Shown: piece after piece, positions 37,974-47,725 of the stretch
Numbering within the stretch: position 1 is the stretch's first letter
How the letters are laid out: every line of letters begins with the position of its first letter
Source of the DNA: Methylosinus sp. PW1
Lineage (GTDB): Bacteria; Pseudomonadota; Alphaproteobacteria; Rhizobiales; Beijerinckiaceae
DNA length: 64,000 nucleotides
NCBI RefSeq assembly: GCF_000745215.1
Contig: NZ_JQNK01000009.1
Span: forward strand, 1,426,001 to 1,490,000
Reading direction: 5' to 3'
Translations under genes and position numbers: made by a program
Notes under the pieces: generated by a model
Databases searched by the model: none
What the model saw: only the letters and a program-made list of their open reading frames with translations
What the model was told of the DNA's origin: nothing

Positions 37974-38040
37974 TCTTCCGCGATCCTGGGACGGCCGGTT
38001 CACGCCGACCGCCTCCACCGCCGATCGAAAGCAAAGGACC

Positions 38041-38868
38041 ATGCACAGCAAGCTCTTCTCCCGGCTGTCGCTCGTCTGCGCCGCGCTTTCCCTCTGCGCG
38101 AGCGCGCGAGCCGCCGAATTGCAGTCGCTCGACGTCGTCGGCACGCATTTCAAGGCGACATTGTCGGACGGACGCGTGCTCGACTCCGCGCAGCTGGTCG
38201 GCGCGACGCTGACCGTCGCCGGCGCCGCGGGAGGAGCGAAGATTCGCATCGATGCGGTCGAGCCGGATCCCCTCCCCGCGGCGCATTCGGGCGCCGGGCG
38301 CGACGCGGTCCTGCTGCATAGCTTCTCCGTCCGAGGCGCCGACGGCGAATGGAGAAATCTATGCGAGGCGGGTCCCGACGGACGCCGCCAGGGCTTTCCC
38401 ATCGCCGGACGCGCCCGCGGCGACGGCACGATCGCGCCGGCCGAGCCGGGCGTCTTCGAGCTCACCTGCACCGGCGGCGCGCAGGGCAAATGCGTGCGCT
38501 TCGGCTATCATCCTTGGGAGACGCGCGCCGGCGGACCCTCCGCGCAGGCTCTCTACGACGCCTGCATACGTCTCGTACGCGCCGATTATTCGGGCGACGG
38601 CAAGGGCACGACTCGCAACGGCCAGCCGATCGACATTTATGATTTCCTCGGCGTCCAATCGCCCGGCAATGATCCGGCGCATGATTTCGAGGCCGGCTTC
38701 TCGCCCGAGGGGGCCGTCTGCGTGCGCCATGTCCGCGTCAAGGAGAATACGAGCCTCGACGCGCTGGCGACGAGCAGCGCGCGGCTGAAAGGACGAACGG
38801 GGGACATCTGCACGGAAGAATTCGCCCGCGCCAATGGCGCGATCCTCTTCGTCCGCTCCCCGCCTTGA
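38041..38868 (+). CDS. Exported ADYC-domain-like protein
   Basis: 275-aa protein with signal peptide (residues 1-24, LSLVCAALSLCASARAAE). Mature part shows SLDVVGTHFKATLSDGRVL, WRNLCEAGPDGRRQGFPIAG, CTGGAQGKCVRFGYHPWE and, at residues about 178-205, VRADYSGDGKGTTRNG...PIDIYD, which matches the ADYC domain signature except that Ser184 replaces the cysteine. Function unknown. It follows the two repeat peptides by 67 nt on the same strand, suggesting a small exported-protein operon. Confidence 0.75.
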   Translation: MHSKLFSRLSLVCAALSLCASARAAELQSLDVVGTHFKATLSDGRVLDSAQLVGATLTVAGAAGGAKIRIDAVEPDPLPAAHSGAGRDAVLLHSFSVRGADGEWRNLCEAGPDGRRQGFPIAGRARGDGTIAPAEPGVFELTCTGGAQGKCVRFGYHPWETRAGGPSAQALYDACIRLVRADYSGDGKGTTRNGQPIDIYDFLGVQSPGNDPAHDFEAGFSPEGAVCVRHVRVKENTSLDALATSSARLKGRTGDICTEEFARANGAILFVRSPP

Positions 38869-39095
38869 GTCGCCTCGCGGCGCGCTCGATCGGCGCTGGA
38901 GTTCGGAGCGAATTCCATTGATCGAGCCGGGCCGCCGCAACGCCGACGCGGTCGCGCGGTCGCCATCCCATCCGCGGCGCAGATCACGACCGCGACGATT
39001 GCGACATTGCAGGAAGGCGCGCGCTCGTCTAGCATGTCTCCGCTCCGCCCCTCGACGGGTGAAGCGCAAGCGCAAAAGCACGCGGGGGAGAAGCA

Positions 39096-39233
39096 ATGGC
39101 CGATCATCACGAGACTTCGTCAGACATTGCGGAGCATCTCGCCACCTATAACGGCTTTCTGACGCTGCTGAAGGTGGGAACGGCGGCCAGCGTCGTCACC
39201 CTGGCGCTGCTGTATTTCTTCCTCGCGCGCTGA
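39096..39233 (+). CDS. aa3-type cytochrome c oxidase subunit IV
   Basis: 45-aa membrane protein: a soluble N-terminus (MADHHETSSDIAEHLATYNG) then one hydrophobic helix of about 20 residues ending YFFLAR. This is the short subunit IV of alphaproteobacterial aa3 oxidases, which is typically encoded just upstream of pntA, as here. GGGGGAGAAG provides the ribosome binding site. A GC-rich hairpin (39239-39262) follows the stop. Confidence 0.85.
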   Translation: MADHHETSSDIAEHLATYNGFLTLLKVGTAASVVTLALLYFFLAR

Positions 39234-39356
39234 ACATCCGGCGCGTCGTCGCCGACGCGCCGCTCCATGGGTTCCCTCTACAGTTTCTGACCGAATGCGA
39301 ACCGCGCGGCCATCCGGCCACGCGAAACCGATTCTCCGCAAAATGGAGTTTCGTCA

Positions 39357-40487
39357 ATGCGCATTGCTGTTCAAGCCGAGACTGACAAAAACGAGACGCG
39401 CGTCGCTGCGACGCCGGAAACCGTAAAGAAGTTCAAGAACCTCGGCGCGGAAGTCGTGATCCAATCGGGCGCCGGAGCCATATCCGGCTTCTCCGACGCC
39501 GATTACGCCGCCGCCGGCGCGGCGATAGCGCCGAGCGCAGCCGCCGCCTCCGACAATGCCGAGGTGGTGCTGCGCGTGCGCCGACCGGCGCCGGGCGAGC
39601 TGTCCGGCATAGCGCGCGGCGCCGCAATCGTCGCCATCGCCGACCCTTTCGGACATGAGAAAGAGCTCGCCGCCCTCGCCCAGACCGGCGCGACGCTCTT
39701 CGCCATGGAATTCATGCCGCGCATCACCCGCGCGCAGGTCATGGACGTTCTTTCCTCTCAGGCCAATATCGCCGGCTATCGCGCCGTCATCGACGCGGCG
39801 GCGGAATATAGCCGCGCCATTCCGATGATGATGACGGCGGCGGGCACCGTCCCGGCCGCCAAGATCTTCATCATGGGCGTCGGCGTCGCCGGCCTGCAGG
39901 CGATCGCCACGGCGCGCCGGCTCGGCGGCATCGTCTCGGCCACCGATGTGCGGCCCGCGACCAAGGAGCAGGTGGAATCGCTCGGCGCGAAATTCATCGC
40001 CGTCGAGAATGACGAATTCCGCCAGGCAGAGACTTCCGGCGGCTACGCCAAGGAAATGTCGCCGGAATACCAAGCCGCGCAGGCGGAGCTGGTCGCCGCC
40101 CATATCGCCAAGCAAGACATTGTGATCACGACGGCGCTGATCCCCGGCCGGCCGGCTCCGAGACTCATTTCGGCGGCGGCGGCGCGATCGATGCGCGCGG
40201 GCTCGGTCATCATCGATCTCGCCGCGGAGCGCGGCGGCAATTGCGAGCTGACCAAGCCCGGCGAGACGATCGTCGACAATGGCGTCAAAATCGTCGGCGC
40301 GGTCAATCTCGCCGGCCGCCTGCCGGCGACGGCCTCCAGCCTCTACGCAAAAAACCTGCTCGCCTTCGTCGAGACTCTCATCTCCAAAGAGACGAAGACT
40401 CTGGCCATCGATTGGAACGACGAATTGGTGAAGGCGACGGCCCTCACCCGCGACGGCGCCGTCATCGATTCGCGATTTGCGGCTTGA
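39357..40487 (+). CDS. pntAA: Proton-translocating NAD(P)+ transhydrogenase, alpha subunit 1
   Basis: 376-aa NAD(H)-binding domain I of the transhydrogenase: MRIAVQAETDKNETRVAATP, GYRAVIDAAAEYSRAIPMMM, FIMGVGVAGLQAIATARRLG (Rossmann loop) and LPATASSLYAKNLLAF. In this bacterium, as in most Hyphomicrobiales, the alpha chain is split; part 2 is the next gene. The enzyme uses the proton gradient to reduce NADP+ with NADH. Confidence 0.97.
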   Translation: MRIAVQAETDKNETRVAATPETVKKFKNLGAEVVIQSGAGAISGFSDADYAAAGAAIAPSAAAASDNAEVVLRVRRPAPGELSGIARGAAIVAIADPFGHEKELAALAQTGATLFAMEFMPRITRAQVMDVLSSQANIAGYRAVIDAAAEYSRAIPMMMTAAGTVPAAKIFIMGVGVAGLQAIATARRLGGIVSATDVRPATKEQVESLGAKFIAVENDEFRQAETSGGYAKEMSPEYQAAQAELVAAHIAKQDIVITTALIPGRPAPRLISAAAARSMRAGSVIIDLAAERGGNCELTKPGETIVDNGVKIVGAVNLAGRLPATASSLYAKNLLAFVETLISKETKTLAIDWNDELVKATALTRDGAVIDSRFAA

Positions 40488-40532
40488 TCGCGCCGGCCCC
40501 GCGAGGGCCGCGCGAAGAAAGGGCGTTGGCAC

Positions 40533-40982
40533 ATGGCATCCGACACGACTCAGCAAATGCTCGAAACGGCTCGCCGCGCAGCCGAAGCGACGCGGCAGCT
40601 CGCCGATCAGGCGCAATCCTATTCCGACCAGCTGGCGCAAGTGGCGGCGGCGGCCTCCTCGCACGGTCTGACGGGCGGCGTCGATCCGGTCGTCTTCCGC
40701 CTCGCGATTTTCGCGCTGGCGGTTTTCGTCGGCTATTATGTCGTCTGGTCGGTGACGCCGGCGCTGCACACGCCGCTGATGTCCGTCACCAACGCCATCT
40801 CTTCCGTCATCGTGGTCGGCGCGCTGCTCTCCGTCGGCGTCGATACGGGCGCGGACGCTTCCGGCGGCTCCTCGATCGCACGCTGGCTCGGCTTCATCGC
40901 GCTCGCCCTCGTCAGCGTCAACATATTCGGCGGCTTCCTCGTCACCGAGCGAATGCTGTCCATGTATAAGAAGAAGGGCTGA
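40533..40982 (+). CDS. pntAB: Transhydrogenase alpha subunit 2 (membrane part)
   Basis: 149 aa: a helical N-terminal segment of about 50 residues (Gln/Ala-rich) followed by three to four membrane helices of domain II ([56 protein letters not shown]). It ends 3 nt before pntB. Confidence 0.96.
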   Translation: MASDTTQQMLETARRAAEATRQLADQAQSYSDQLAQVAAAASSHGLTGGVDPVVFRLAIFALAVFVGYYVVWSVTPALHTPLMSVTNAISSVIVVGALLSVGVDTGADASGGSSIARWLGFIALALVSVNIFGGFLVTERMLSMYKKKG

Positions 40983-40985
40983 GCC

Positions 40986-42383
40986 ATGAGCGGCAATCTC
41001 GCGGTCCTTCTCTATCTCGCCGCCGGCATATTGTTCATTCTTGCGCTGCGCGGTCTCTCCTCGCCCGCGACATCGCGGCAAGGCAATCTCTACGGCATGA
41101 TCGGCATGGGCGTCGCCGTCGGCACGACTCTGCTGCTGCGCCTGCCGCCGCTCGGCGCGCTGATCCTGATATTGATCGGCGCCGGAGCGGGCGGCGGCGT
41201 CGGCGCCTATGTGGCCAAGCATGTCGAGATGACGAAGATGCCGCAGCTCGTGGCCTTCTTCCATTCTCTCGTCGGCCTCGCCGCCGTGCTCGTCGCCGGC
41301 AGCGCCTTTTTCGCCCCGCAGGCATTCGGCATAGGCGCGCCCGGCCATATAGAGGGCGGCAGCCTCTTCGAAATGTCGCTCGGCGCGGCGATCGGCGCGA
41401 TCACCTTCACCGGCTCGGTCATCGCCTTCTTGAAGCTCGACGAGCGCATGAGCGGCAAGCCGATCCTGCTGCCCGAGCGTCACACGATCAATATTCTGCT
41501 CGGCCTCGCTCTGCTCGGCTTCATCGTTCTGTTTGCGACGACGGAGAGCGGCTTCTGGCTGTTTCTCATCATTCTCGTCTCGCTCGCGCTCGGCGTGACG
41601 CTCATCATTCCCATCGGCGGCGCCGATATGCCGGTCGTCGTGTCCATGCTCAACTCCTATTCGGGCTGGGCGGCGGCGGGCATTGGCTTCACGCTCGGCA
41701 ATCTCGCGCTCATCATCACCGGCGCGCTGGTCGGCTCCTCGGGCGCGATCCTCTCCTACATAATGTGCAAGGGGATGAACCGCTCCTTCGTCTCCGTCAT
41801 TCTCGGCGGCTTCGGCGGCGAGACGGCGGTGGCGACGGGCGCGGTGGAGAAGCGCCCGGTCAAGCAGGGCTCGGCGGAGGACGCCGCTTACATCATGCAG
41901 AACGCCGGCAAGATCATCATCGTGCCGGGCTATGGCATGGCGGTGGCGCAAGCGCAGCATGCGCTGCGCGAGATGGCGGACCTTCTGAAGAAGGAAGGCG
42001 TCGAGGTGAAATACGCCATTCATCCCGTGGCCGGCCGCATGCCCGGCCATATGAATGTTCTGCTCGCCGAGGCCAATGTTCCTTATGACGAGGTCTTCGA
42101 GCTCGAGGACATAAATTCGGAATTCGCCCAGGCGGATGTCGCCTTCGTCATCGGCGCCAATGACGTGACCAATCCGTCCGCCAAGACCGATCCGCAATCG
42201 CCGATCTATGGCATGCCGATCCTCGATGTCGAGAAGGCGAAGACGGTTCTCTTCCTGAAGCGCGGCATGGGCTCCGGCTATGCGGGCGTCGAGAATGAGC
42301 TGTTCTTCCGCCCCAATACGATGATGCTGTTCGGCGACGCGAAGAAGACCGTCGAGCAGATCGTCAAGGCGCTGGCGCATTGA
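40986..42383 (+). CDS. pntB: Transhydrogenase beta subunit
   Basis: 465-aa subunit with about eight to nine membrane helices (residues 1-260) and a C-terminal NADP(H)-binding domain III: KIIIVPGYGMAVAQAQHALR, HPVAGRMPGHMNVLLAEA and VIGANDVTNPSAKTDP. Completes the pnt operon. Confidence 0.97.
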   Translation: MSGNLAVLLYLAAGILFILALRGLSSPATSRQGNLYGMIGMGVAVGTTLLLRLPPLGALILILIGAGAGGGVGAYVAKHVEMTKMPQLVAFFHSLVGLAAVLVAGSAFFAPQAFGIGAPGHIEGGSLFEMSLGAAIGAITFTGSVIAFLKLDERMSGKPILLPERHTINILLGLALLGFIVLFATTESGFWLFLIILVSLALGVTLIIPIGGADMPVVVSMLNSYSGWAAAGIGFTLGNLALIITGALVGSSGAILSYIMCKGMNRSFVSVILGGFGGETAVATGAVEKRPVKQGSAEDAAYIMQNAGKIIIVPGYGMAVAQAQHALREMADLLKKEGVEVKYAIHPVAGRMPGHMNVLLAEANVPYDEVFELEDINSEFAQADVAFVIGANDVTNPSAKTDPQSPIYGMPILDVEKAKTVLFLKRGMGSGYAGVENELFFRPNTMMLFGDAKKTVEQIVKALAH

Positions 42384-42457
42384 TCGAAGGATTGCCCCTC
42401 TCGCCTCCCCCGCTTTGCGCTATCGAATTATGCACACATCCTCCTCGCCCCCGCGAC

Positions 42458-42634
42458 GTCATGGCCGGGCTTGTCCCGGCCATCCACGCCAACGCGCCGA
42501 GGTGTCTTGGAAGTTTGGCGTGACGCCAAAACGCTGGCGGCGCCCACCGTGGGATGAAATCCGTCGATGGCGAGCGCTTTCCTTCGGTTTCTCTGCTGCT
42601 TGGCGTGGATGGCCGGGACAAGCCCGGCCATGAC
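42458..42634. repeat. Inverted-repeat intergenic element
   Basis: Two exact inverted 33-nt copies (42458-42490 and 42602-42634) flank 111 nt. Each copy contains its own short palindrome ATGGCCGGG...CCCGGCCAT. No ORF or transposase lies inside. It occupies most of the 312-nt pntB-holA gap (convergent genes), in the manner of REP/MITE-like elements. Confidence 0.8.
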
Positions 42635-42695
42635 GGCCGCAGCGTCTCGGGATGGGTGAATCCGATAGCGCGAAGCAGAAAGGGTCGTGGGGCGC

Positions 42696-43724
42696 TCAGC
42701 GCCGCCCCGCCTGACTCGCGATGCGCAGCAGCGCGCGTCCCGCCTCCATCTCCGCCAGCGCGGCATTGGCGCGGGCGCGATGATTGGCGTCGCGCAGCGC
42801 AGGCAGCAGCGCCGCCACTTTCGCCGCGGACCAGATGCGCAAATGCTGCTCGAGCTGCGGCCGCTGCGAGAAGCCGAAACCGCTGCGCATCAAAATCGTG
42901 ATCCCAAAATCCGGCCGCCCCTCGCGATCCACGGTGAGCCGCGCGCGGTGCAACGCCATCGCGTAACGCAGCGCGCCATTCAATAGCTGCCCGGCGTCGC
43001 CGCCGCCGGCGACCGCTCTGTCGAAGGCTTCGCCAGCGGCGTCGGCCTGCCCCGAGAAAGCGTCCAGCACCAGGCGATCGGAGGCGATATTGGAGGCGTG
43101 CGCGACAATATCCTCGACATCGCCGGCCTCGATCGCGCGCGCGCCATGCTTGTAGAGCATCAGCTTGGCGAGCTCGGAACGGCTCATACGGCGATCCTCG
43201 CCGAGCGCCGCCTGCAGCAGCAGCCGCGCTTCCGGCGTGACGGAAAAGCCCGCCTCACGCAGGCTATTGTCGATCAGCGCATGCAGATCCTGCTCATCGT
43301 CTGGATTGCATTCGATCGCCGCGGCGATCTTGGACGGCTCGATCAGCTTGCGCAGCGGCGCGTCGCGCTTCAGCGCGCCAGCGGTCAGCACGACGGCGCA
43401 ATCCACAGGCGGCGCGGCGAGCAATTGCTCGAGCGGCGAGACGATGGATTTTCCGCCCGTCTCGACGATGATCGCGCGCCTGCCGCCGAACAGCGGAATC
43501 GTATTGGCCTCATCGAGCAGCGACAGCGGATCGGCGGCCACGGCGTCGCCGCTCATCTCCACACATTGGAATGGATCATGCCGATCGTCGACGCGCTGCG
43601 CGACAATAGCGAGCGCGCGCTCGCGCACGAGGCCGGCGTCGGCGCCGTGGAGCAGGAACATGAAGATATTGGCCGGCGGCGCCTTCACGAAGCGCTCGGC
43701 GTCGCGGGTCTTGATGGCGGTCAT
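42696..43724 (-). CDS. holA: DNA polymerase III subunit delta
   Basis: 342-aa clamp-loader delta subunit. Blocks: FMFLLHGADAGLVRERALAI, SLLDEANTIPLFGGRRAIIV, CAVVLTAGALKRDAPLRKLI and EDRRMSRSELAKLMLYKHG. Located downstream of lptE on the same strand (59-nt gap), a common alphaproteobacterial order leuS-lptE-holA. Confidence 0.95.
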   Translation of the reverse strand: MTAIKTRDAERFVKAPPANIFMFLLHGADAGLVRERALAIVAQRVDDRHDPFQCVEMSGDAVAADPLSLLDEANTIPLFGGRRAIIVETGGKSIVSPLEQLLAAPPVDCAVVLTAGALKRDAPLRKLIEPSKIAAAIECNPDDEQDLHALIDNSLREAGFSVTPEARLLLQAALGEDRRMSRSELAKLMLYKHGARAIEAGDVEDIVAHASNIASDRLVLDAFSGQADAAGEAFDRAVAGGGDAGQLLNGALRYAMALHRARLTVDREGRPDFGITILMRSGFGFSQRPQLEQHLRIWSAAKVAALLPALRDANHRARANAALAEMEAGRALLRIASQAGRR

Positions 43725-43783
43725 GGGCCTGGGCGAGCGAATGGCGAGTAGCTCTATTCGCTATTCGCTACTCGCTATTCCTC

Positions 43784-44458
43784 TCATTTCGCCAAAGCCG
43801 TCGACACCCGCGTGCGGATCATGTCGGAGATGACCTTGGCGTCGCGAATCTCACCGTCGCGCGCGGCGCGCACATTGGCGAGACGATTGCTGAAACGGTC
43901 ATAGCTGGCGACGCCGAAAGCGACGCCTTTGGTGATGATCTGCTCATCGGCGATATTGATGAGCTTATATTCGGCGTCGACGATCACCGTCGCCGATGTC
44001 GCGCGGCCGGTGACAGTATCGAGAATCGGCGTCTGCACGCGCTCCTTCAGCGCGACCATGAGCCGATAGCGCGGCGGAACCTCCGACCCTGTGCCGTTCA
44101 GGGCGAAGATCAGCTCGTTGCGGACGTAATGGCCGATGCGGTCGGGAATGGGATCGACCGCGACCGCCTGCAGTTCCGCCGCCAGCGGCGCATCGGTTCC
44201 GATGGGGCCATAGAGCGGCTGCACCGTGCAGGCCGAGAGCGCCAGAGCGGCGAAGGCGGCAAGGGCGTAGCTCACCCTCCCCTTCAGGGGGAGGGTCGGA
44301 CCGCGAAGCGGTCCGGGGTGGGGTCGCTCCCGAGACTCGGGCGTCACCCCCTCCCGAGCGCCTGCGGCGCTCGACCTCCCCCCTCCAGGGGGAGGTGGAA
44401 ACGCCTCTTCGCCCGAGGCCGCGGACAGGAGCGCGCGTCGCCGTTCAAACGACCACAT
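43784..44458 (-). CDS. lptE: LPS-assembly lipoprotein LptE, with repeat element inserted in the 5' part
   Basis: 224-aa product. Outer-membrane lipoprotein plugging LptD: lipobox in [18 protein letters not shown] (Cys about residue 81), then [18 protein letters not shown] and [20 protein letters not shown]. From the ATG at 44458 (14-nt overlap with leuS) the ORF begins [16 protein letters not shown], then 42 codons of it are encoded by a 126-bp repeat (44272-44397) before the signal sequence resumes. A GTG at the repeat's edge (VSYALAAF) is an alternative start. Confidence 0.88.
   Translation of the reverse strand: MWSFERRRALLSAASGEEAFPPPPGGGRSSAAGAREGVTPESRERPHPGPLRGPTLPLKGRVSYALAAFAALALSACTVQPLYGPIGTDAPLAAELQAVAVDPIPDRIGHYVRNELIFALNGTGSEVPPRYRLMVALKERVQTPILDTVTGRATSATVIVDAEYKLINIADEQIITKGVAFGVASYDRFSNRLANVRAARDGEIRDAKVISDMIRTRVSTALAK
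44272..44397. repeat. 126-bp palindrome-rich repeat, copy 1 (inside lptE)
   Basis: A series of nested hairpins starting TCACCCTCCCCTTCAGGG and ending CAGGGGGAGGTG. Copy 2, in opposite orientation, is at 55927-56054 with strong similarity along its length (for example GTCGGACxG, GGTGGGG, GTCACCCCCTCCCG, CGACCTCCCCCCTC). Here it lies in frame within lptE: 126 nt equals 42 codons. Confidence 0.85.
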
Positions 44459-47060
44459 TGACGATCCTCTTGGGAACGAGAATGAATTTCTTCAACGGCT
44501 TGCCTTCCATAGCGCGCAGCACGGCCTCCTGCGTCAGCGCCTCCTCGCGGATCGTCGCCTCATCGGCGTCATGGGCCACGAGAATCTCCGCGCGCTTCTT
44601 GCCGTTCACCTGCACCGGCAAGCTTATCATGTCCTGCGCGACGAGAGTAGGATCGGCCTCCGGCCAGGGCGCCAGCGAGACGATCTCGGAATGGCCGAGA
44701 TCGCTCCAGCACTCTTCCGCCACATGCGGCGTCATCGGCGCTATCAGCTGCACGAAGACATCCGCCGCCTCGCGGAAGGCGAAGGCGAGATCGGCGCCGA
44801 CCGGAACCGTCTCCACCTTGTCGAGCGCGGCGGTCAGCTCATTGGCGTATTCGCGAATGCGGGCGATCGCCGTGTTGAAGCGCAGGCGCTCGATATTGTC
44901 GCCGACGGCGGCGATGGTGCGATGCGTCGCCTTGCGCAATTCGAGAGCATCCGCGCCAAAGTCATTGGGCGTCGCCGCATCGGCCGGCGCCGCGGCATTG
45001 GCCAGCTCGCCGGCCAGACGATAGACGCGCTGCACGAAGCGCCAGGCGCCCTGCACGCCCTCCTCCGTCCACACGACATCACGGTCGGGCGGCGAATCGG
45101 AGAGCACGAAGAGACGCGCCGTGTCGGCCCCATAGCTGGCGATAATATCGTCCGGATCGACCGTGTTGCGCTTCGACTTGGACATTTTCTCGATCGCGCC
45201 GATCGCGACCTCCTCGCCCCCCTCGATGAGGAAAGCGCGGCGGCCCTTGTCGCTGGTCTCGAAACGCAGCTCGCTGGGCGCCACCCATTTGCCGGAGGCG
45301 GCGCGATAGGTCTCATGCACCACCATGCCCTGGGTGAAGAGGCCGGCGAAAGGCTCGGCGACGCCGCCATGGCCGGTGTCGCGAATGGCGCGCGAGAAGA
45401 AGCGCGAATAGAGGAGATGCAGAATCGCGTGCTCGATCCCGCCTATATACTGATCCACCGGCAGCCAGCGCGCGAGCGCGTCCGGCGCGGCGGGCGCCGA
45501 CTCATTGTGCGGATCGGTGAAGCGCGCGTAATACCAGGACGAATCGACGAAAGTGTCCATCGTGTCGGTTTCGCGCCGCGCGGCGGCCCCGCATTTCGGA
45601 CAGGCGACAGTCTTCCATGTCGGATGATGGTCGAGCGGATTGCCCGGTCTGTCGAAAGTCACATCCTCCGGCAGCTTCACGGGGAGATCGGCGTCCGGCA
45701 CGGGCACGACGCCGCAATCCGGGCAATGGATGATGGGGATCGGACAGCCCCAATAGCGCTGCCGCGAAATGCCCCAATCGCGCAGCTTGTAATTGATCTT
45801 GCGCTCGCCCTGCGGACGGCCGTGCAGCTGCGCGGCCTCGAGGCGCTTGGCGACCTCCTCCTTCGCCTCGGCGACGGTGAGCCCGTCGAGAAAGCGCGAA
45901 TTGACGAGCCGTCCCTCGCCGTCGAAAGCGGTCTCGCCGATGATAAGAGTCGAAGGATCGACGCCCTCCGGGCAGACGACCGGCGTCGCGCCCAGTCCGT
46001 AAGCGTTCGCGAAATCGAGATCGCGCTGGTCATGCGCCGGGCAGCCGAAGATCGCGCCCGTGCCGTAATCCATCAGAATGAAATTGGCGACATAGACCGG
46101 CAGCGTCCAGGACAGATCGAAGGGGTGAACAACGCGCAGGCCCGTGTCATAGCCCTTCTTCTCGGCGGTCTCGATCGCCGCCACCGACGTGCCGATATGG
46201 CGGCATTCTTCCGCAAAGGCTTCGAGCGCCGGGTCGCTCGAAGCCGCCGCGCGCGCGACCGGATGGTCGGGCGCCAGCGCAACGAATTTTGCGCCGAACA
46301 AAGTGTCCGGCCGCGTGGTGAAGACCTCGATCTCGCCCGCAGGATCGCCGGCGATGGCGAAGCGCGCCAGCAGGCCTTCCGAGCGGCCGATCCAATTGCG
46401 CTGCATCAGCCGCACCTTCTCCGGCCAGCGATCGAGCGTGTCCAGCGATGTGAGAAGATCATCGGCATATTTGCCGATGCGCAGGAACCATTGCGTCAGC
46501 TCGCGCTGCTCCACCAGCGCGCCGGAGCGCCAGCCGCGCCCGTCGACGACCTGCTCATTGGCGAGCACGGTCATGTCCACCGGGTCCCAATTGACCTTGG
46601 ACTGCTTGCGGTCGACGAGGCCGCCGGCCAGAAAATCCAGAAACAGCTTCTGCTGATGCTTGTAATAGGCGGGGTCGCAAGTGGCGATCTCGCGCGACCA
46701 GTCCAGCGAGAGCCCCATGGATTTGAGCTGCGTCCGCATCGACGCGATATTGGCGTAGGTCCAGGTCGCGGGATGCGAGCCGCTCTGCTGGGCGGCGTTC
46801 TCCGCCGGCAGGCCGAAAGCGTCCCAGCCCATGGGGTGCAGCACGTCGAAGCCCTTGGCGCGCTTGTAGCGGGCGATGACGTCGCCCATAGAGTAATTGC
46901 GCACATGGCCGACATGGATGCGCCCCGACGGATAGGGGAACATTTCCAGCACGTAATATTTCGGCTTCTTCGCGTCGCCGGAGGTGAAAACTTGCCGCTC
47001 GTCCCAAATCTTTCGCCATTTGGGCTCGGCCGCGGCGAAGTCGTAGCGTTCTGGTCTCAT
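44445..47060 (-). CDS. leuS: Leucyl-tRNA synthetase
   Basis: 871-aa class I aminoacyl-tRNA synthetase. HIGH motif as [19 protein letters not shown] motif as [15 protein letters not shown], and the CP1 editing domain in between ([20 protein letters not shown]). Anticodon-binding domain at the C-terminus. Normal family length. Confidence 0.98.
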   Translation of the reverse strand: MRPERYDFAAAEPKWRKIWDERQVFTSGDAKKPKYYVLEMFPYPSGRIHVGHVRNYSMGDVIARYKRAKGFDVLHPMGWDAFGLPAENAAQQSGSHPATWTYANIASMRTQLKSMGLSLDWSREIATCDPAYYKHQQKLFLDFLAGGLVDRKQSKVNWDPVDMTVLANEQVVDGRGWRSGALVEQRELTQWFLRIGKYADDLLTSLDTLDRWPEKVRLMQRNWIGRSEGLLARFAIAGDPAGEIEVFTTRPDTLFGAKFVALAPDHPVARAAASSDPALEAFAEECRHIGTSVAAIETAEKKGYDTGLRVVHPFDLSWTLPVYVANFILMDYGTGAIFGCPAHDQRDLDFANAYGLGATPVVCPEGVDPSTLIIGETAFDGEGRLVNSRFLDGLTVAEAKEEVAKRLEAAQLHGRPQGERKINYKLRDWGISRQRYWGCPIPIIHCPDCGVVPVPDADLPVKLPEDVTFDRPGNPLDHHPTWKTVACPKCGAAARRETDTMDTFVDSSWYYARFTDPHNESAPAAPDALARWLPVDQYIGGIEHAILHLLYSRFFSRAIRDTGHGGVAEPFAGLFTQGMVVHETYRAASGKWVAPSELRFETSDKGRRAFLIEGGEEVAIGAIEKMSKSKRNTVDPDDIIASYGADTARLFVLSDSPPDRDVVWTEEGVQGAWRFVQRVYRLAGELANAAAPADAATPNDFGADALELRKATHRTIAAVGDNIERLRFNTAIARIREYANELTAALDKVETVPVGADLAFAFREAADVFVQLIAPMTPHVAEECWSDLGHSEIVSLAPWPEADPTLVAQDMISLPVQVNGKKRAEILVAHDADEATIREEALTQEAVLRAMEGKPLKKFILVPKRIVNVVV

Positions 47061-47172
47061 GGGTCCGAGCGGTCCTGATCGAATTGCGGAGTTTCGCCTG
47101 TAATGCCGGGCGGGGCGGGGCTTGTCAAAGGCGCCTCTCGCCGCGAAGCGGGGCGCGTGCTATATCCGGGCC

Positions 47173-47712
47173 ATGTCGGCGCAAGTGCTCTTCAACCCCC
47201 TCGCCTATATCGATCGCCTCACCCGCGGCGGCTTCTCGCCCGAGCAGGCGCGAGCCTCCGCCGAGGCGCTGGAGACAGCCTTCTCCGAGAGCGTGGCCAC
47301 AAAGGCGGACGTGGAAGGCTCGAAGCGCGAGCTGTCGAGCGCCATCGAGGGTGTCAGGCGCGAGCTGACAGCGAACATCGAGGGCGCCAGACACGAGTTG
47401 TCGGCGAACATCGAGGGCGTCAGGCACGAGCTGTCGGCGAACATCGAAGGCGTCAAGCACGAGCTGACAACGAGCATCGAAGGCGTCAGGCACGAGCTCG
47501 ACCTCGTCAAAAGAGACGTCGCCGATCTCAAGCGCGAGCTGTCCGAGTCCGAGTCTCGGATCAAGCTCGAGCTGAGAGGAGACATCTCCGAATCGGAGTC
47601 GCGCGTCCGGCTCGAGATCGCGCAGTCGAAGAACGAGACGCTGCGCTGGATGTTCGGCTTCGTCATCGTGCTGATCGGCGCAATCTTCACCATGCTGAAA
47701 TTCGTCCGCTGA
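47173..47712 (+). CDS. Coiled-coil membrane-anchored protein (DUF1640-like)
   Basis: 179-aa protein: residues 1-50 have a VLFNPLAYIDRLTRGGFS motif of coiled-coil DUF1640/CCDC90-type proteins; residues about 55-110 are an 11-residue repeat (consensus IEGVRHELSAN, four near-identical units); then charged coiled coil and one C-terminal membrane helix (MFGFVIVLIGAIFTMLKF). ATG at 47173 chosen because upstream residues are not homologous. Function unknown. Confidence 0.82.
   Translation: MSAQVLFNPLAYIDRLTRGGFSPEQARASAEALETAFSESVATKADVEGSKRELSSAIEGVRRELTANIEGARHELSANIEGVRHELSANIEGVKHELTTSIEGVRHELDLVKRDVADLKRELSESESRIKLELRGDISESESRVRLEIAQSKNETLRWMFGFVIVLIGAIFTMLKFVR
47338..47502 (+). repeat. 33-bp tandem repeats in the coiled-coil gene
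   Basis: About five 33-bp units (AACATCGAGGGC... core) encoding the 11-residue hendecad coiled-coil repeat. Near-identity of units 2 to 5 indicates recent duplication and potential length variation. Confidence 0.8.
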
Positions 47713-47725
47713 GGCCGCATCTTCC

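Noticed and set aside
39354..42380. 1008-aa open frame on the minus strand opposite pntAA/pntAB/pntB
   Set aside because: Its predicted product is rich in Arg/His/Asp repeats of low complexity and mirrors the codon positions of three well-recognised plus-strand genes; a GC-rich shadow.
43740..43783. TATTCGC-type short repeats between lptE and holA
   Set aside because: Only about 40 nt, degenerate, no second locus in the window; could be chance or a remnant, not enough to call an element.
44571..47078. 835-aa open frame opposite leuS
   Set aside because: Shadow of the leucyl-tRNA synthetase gene; no domain and no independent promoter.
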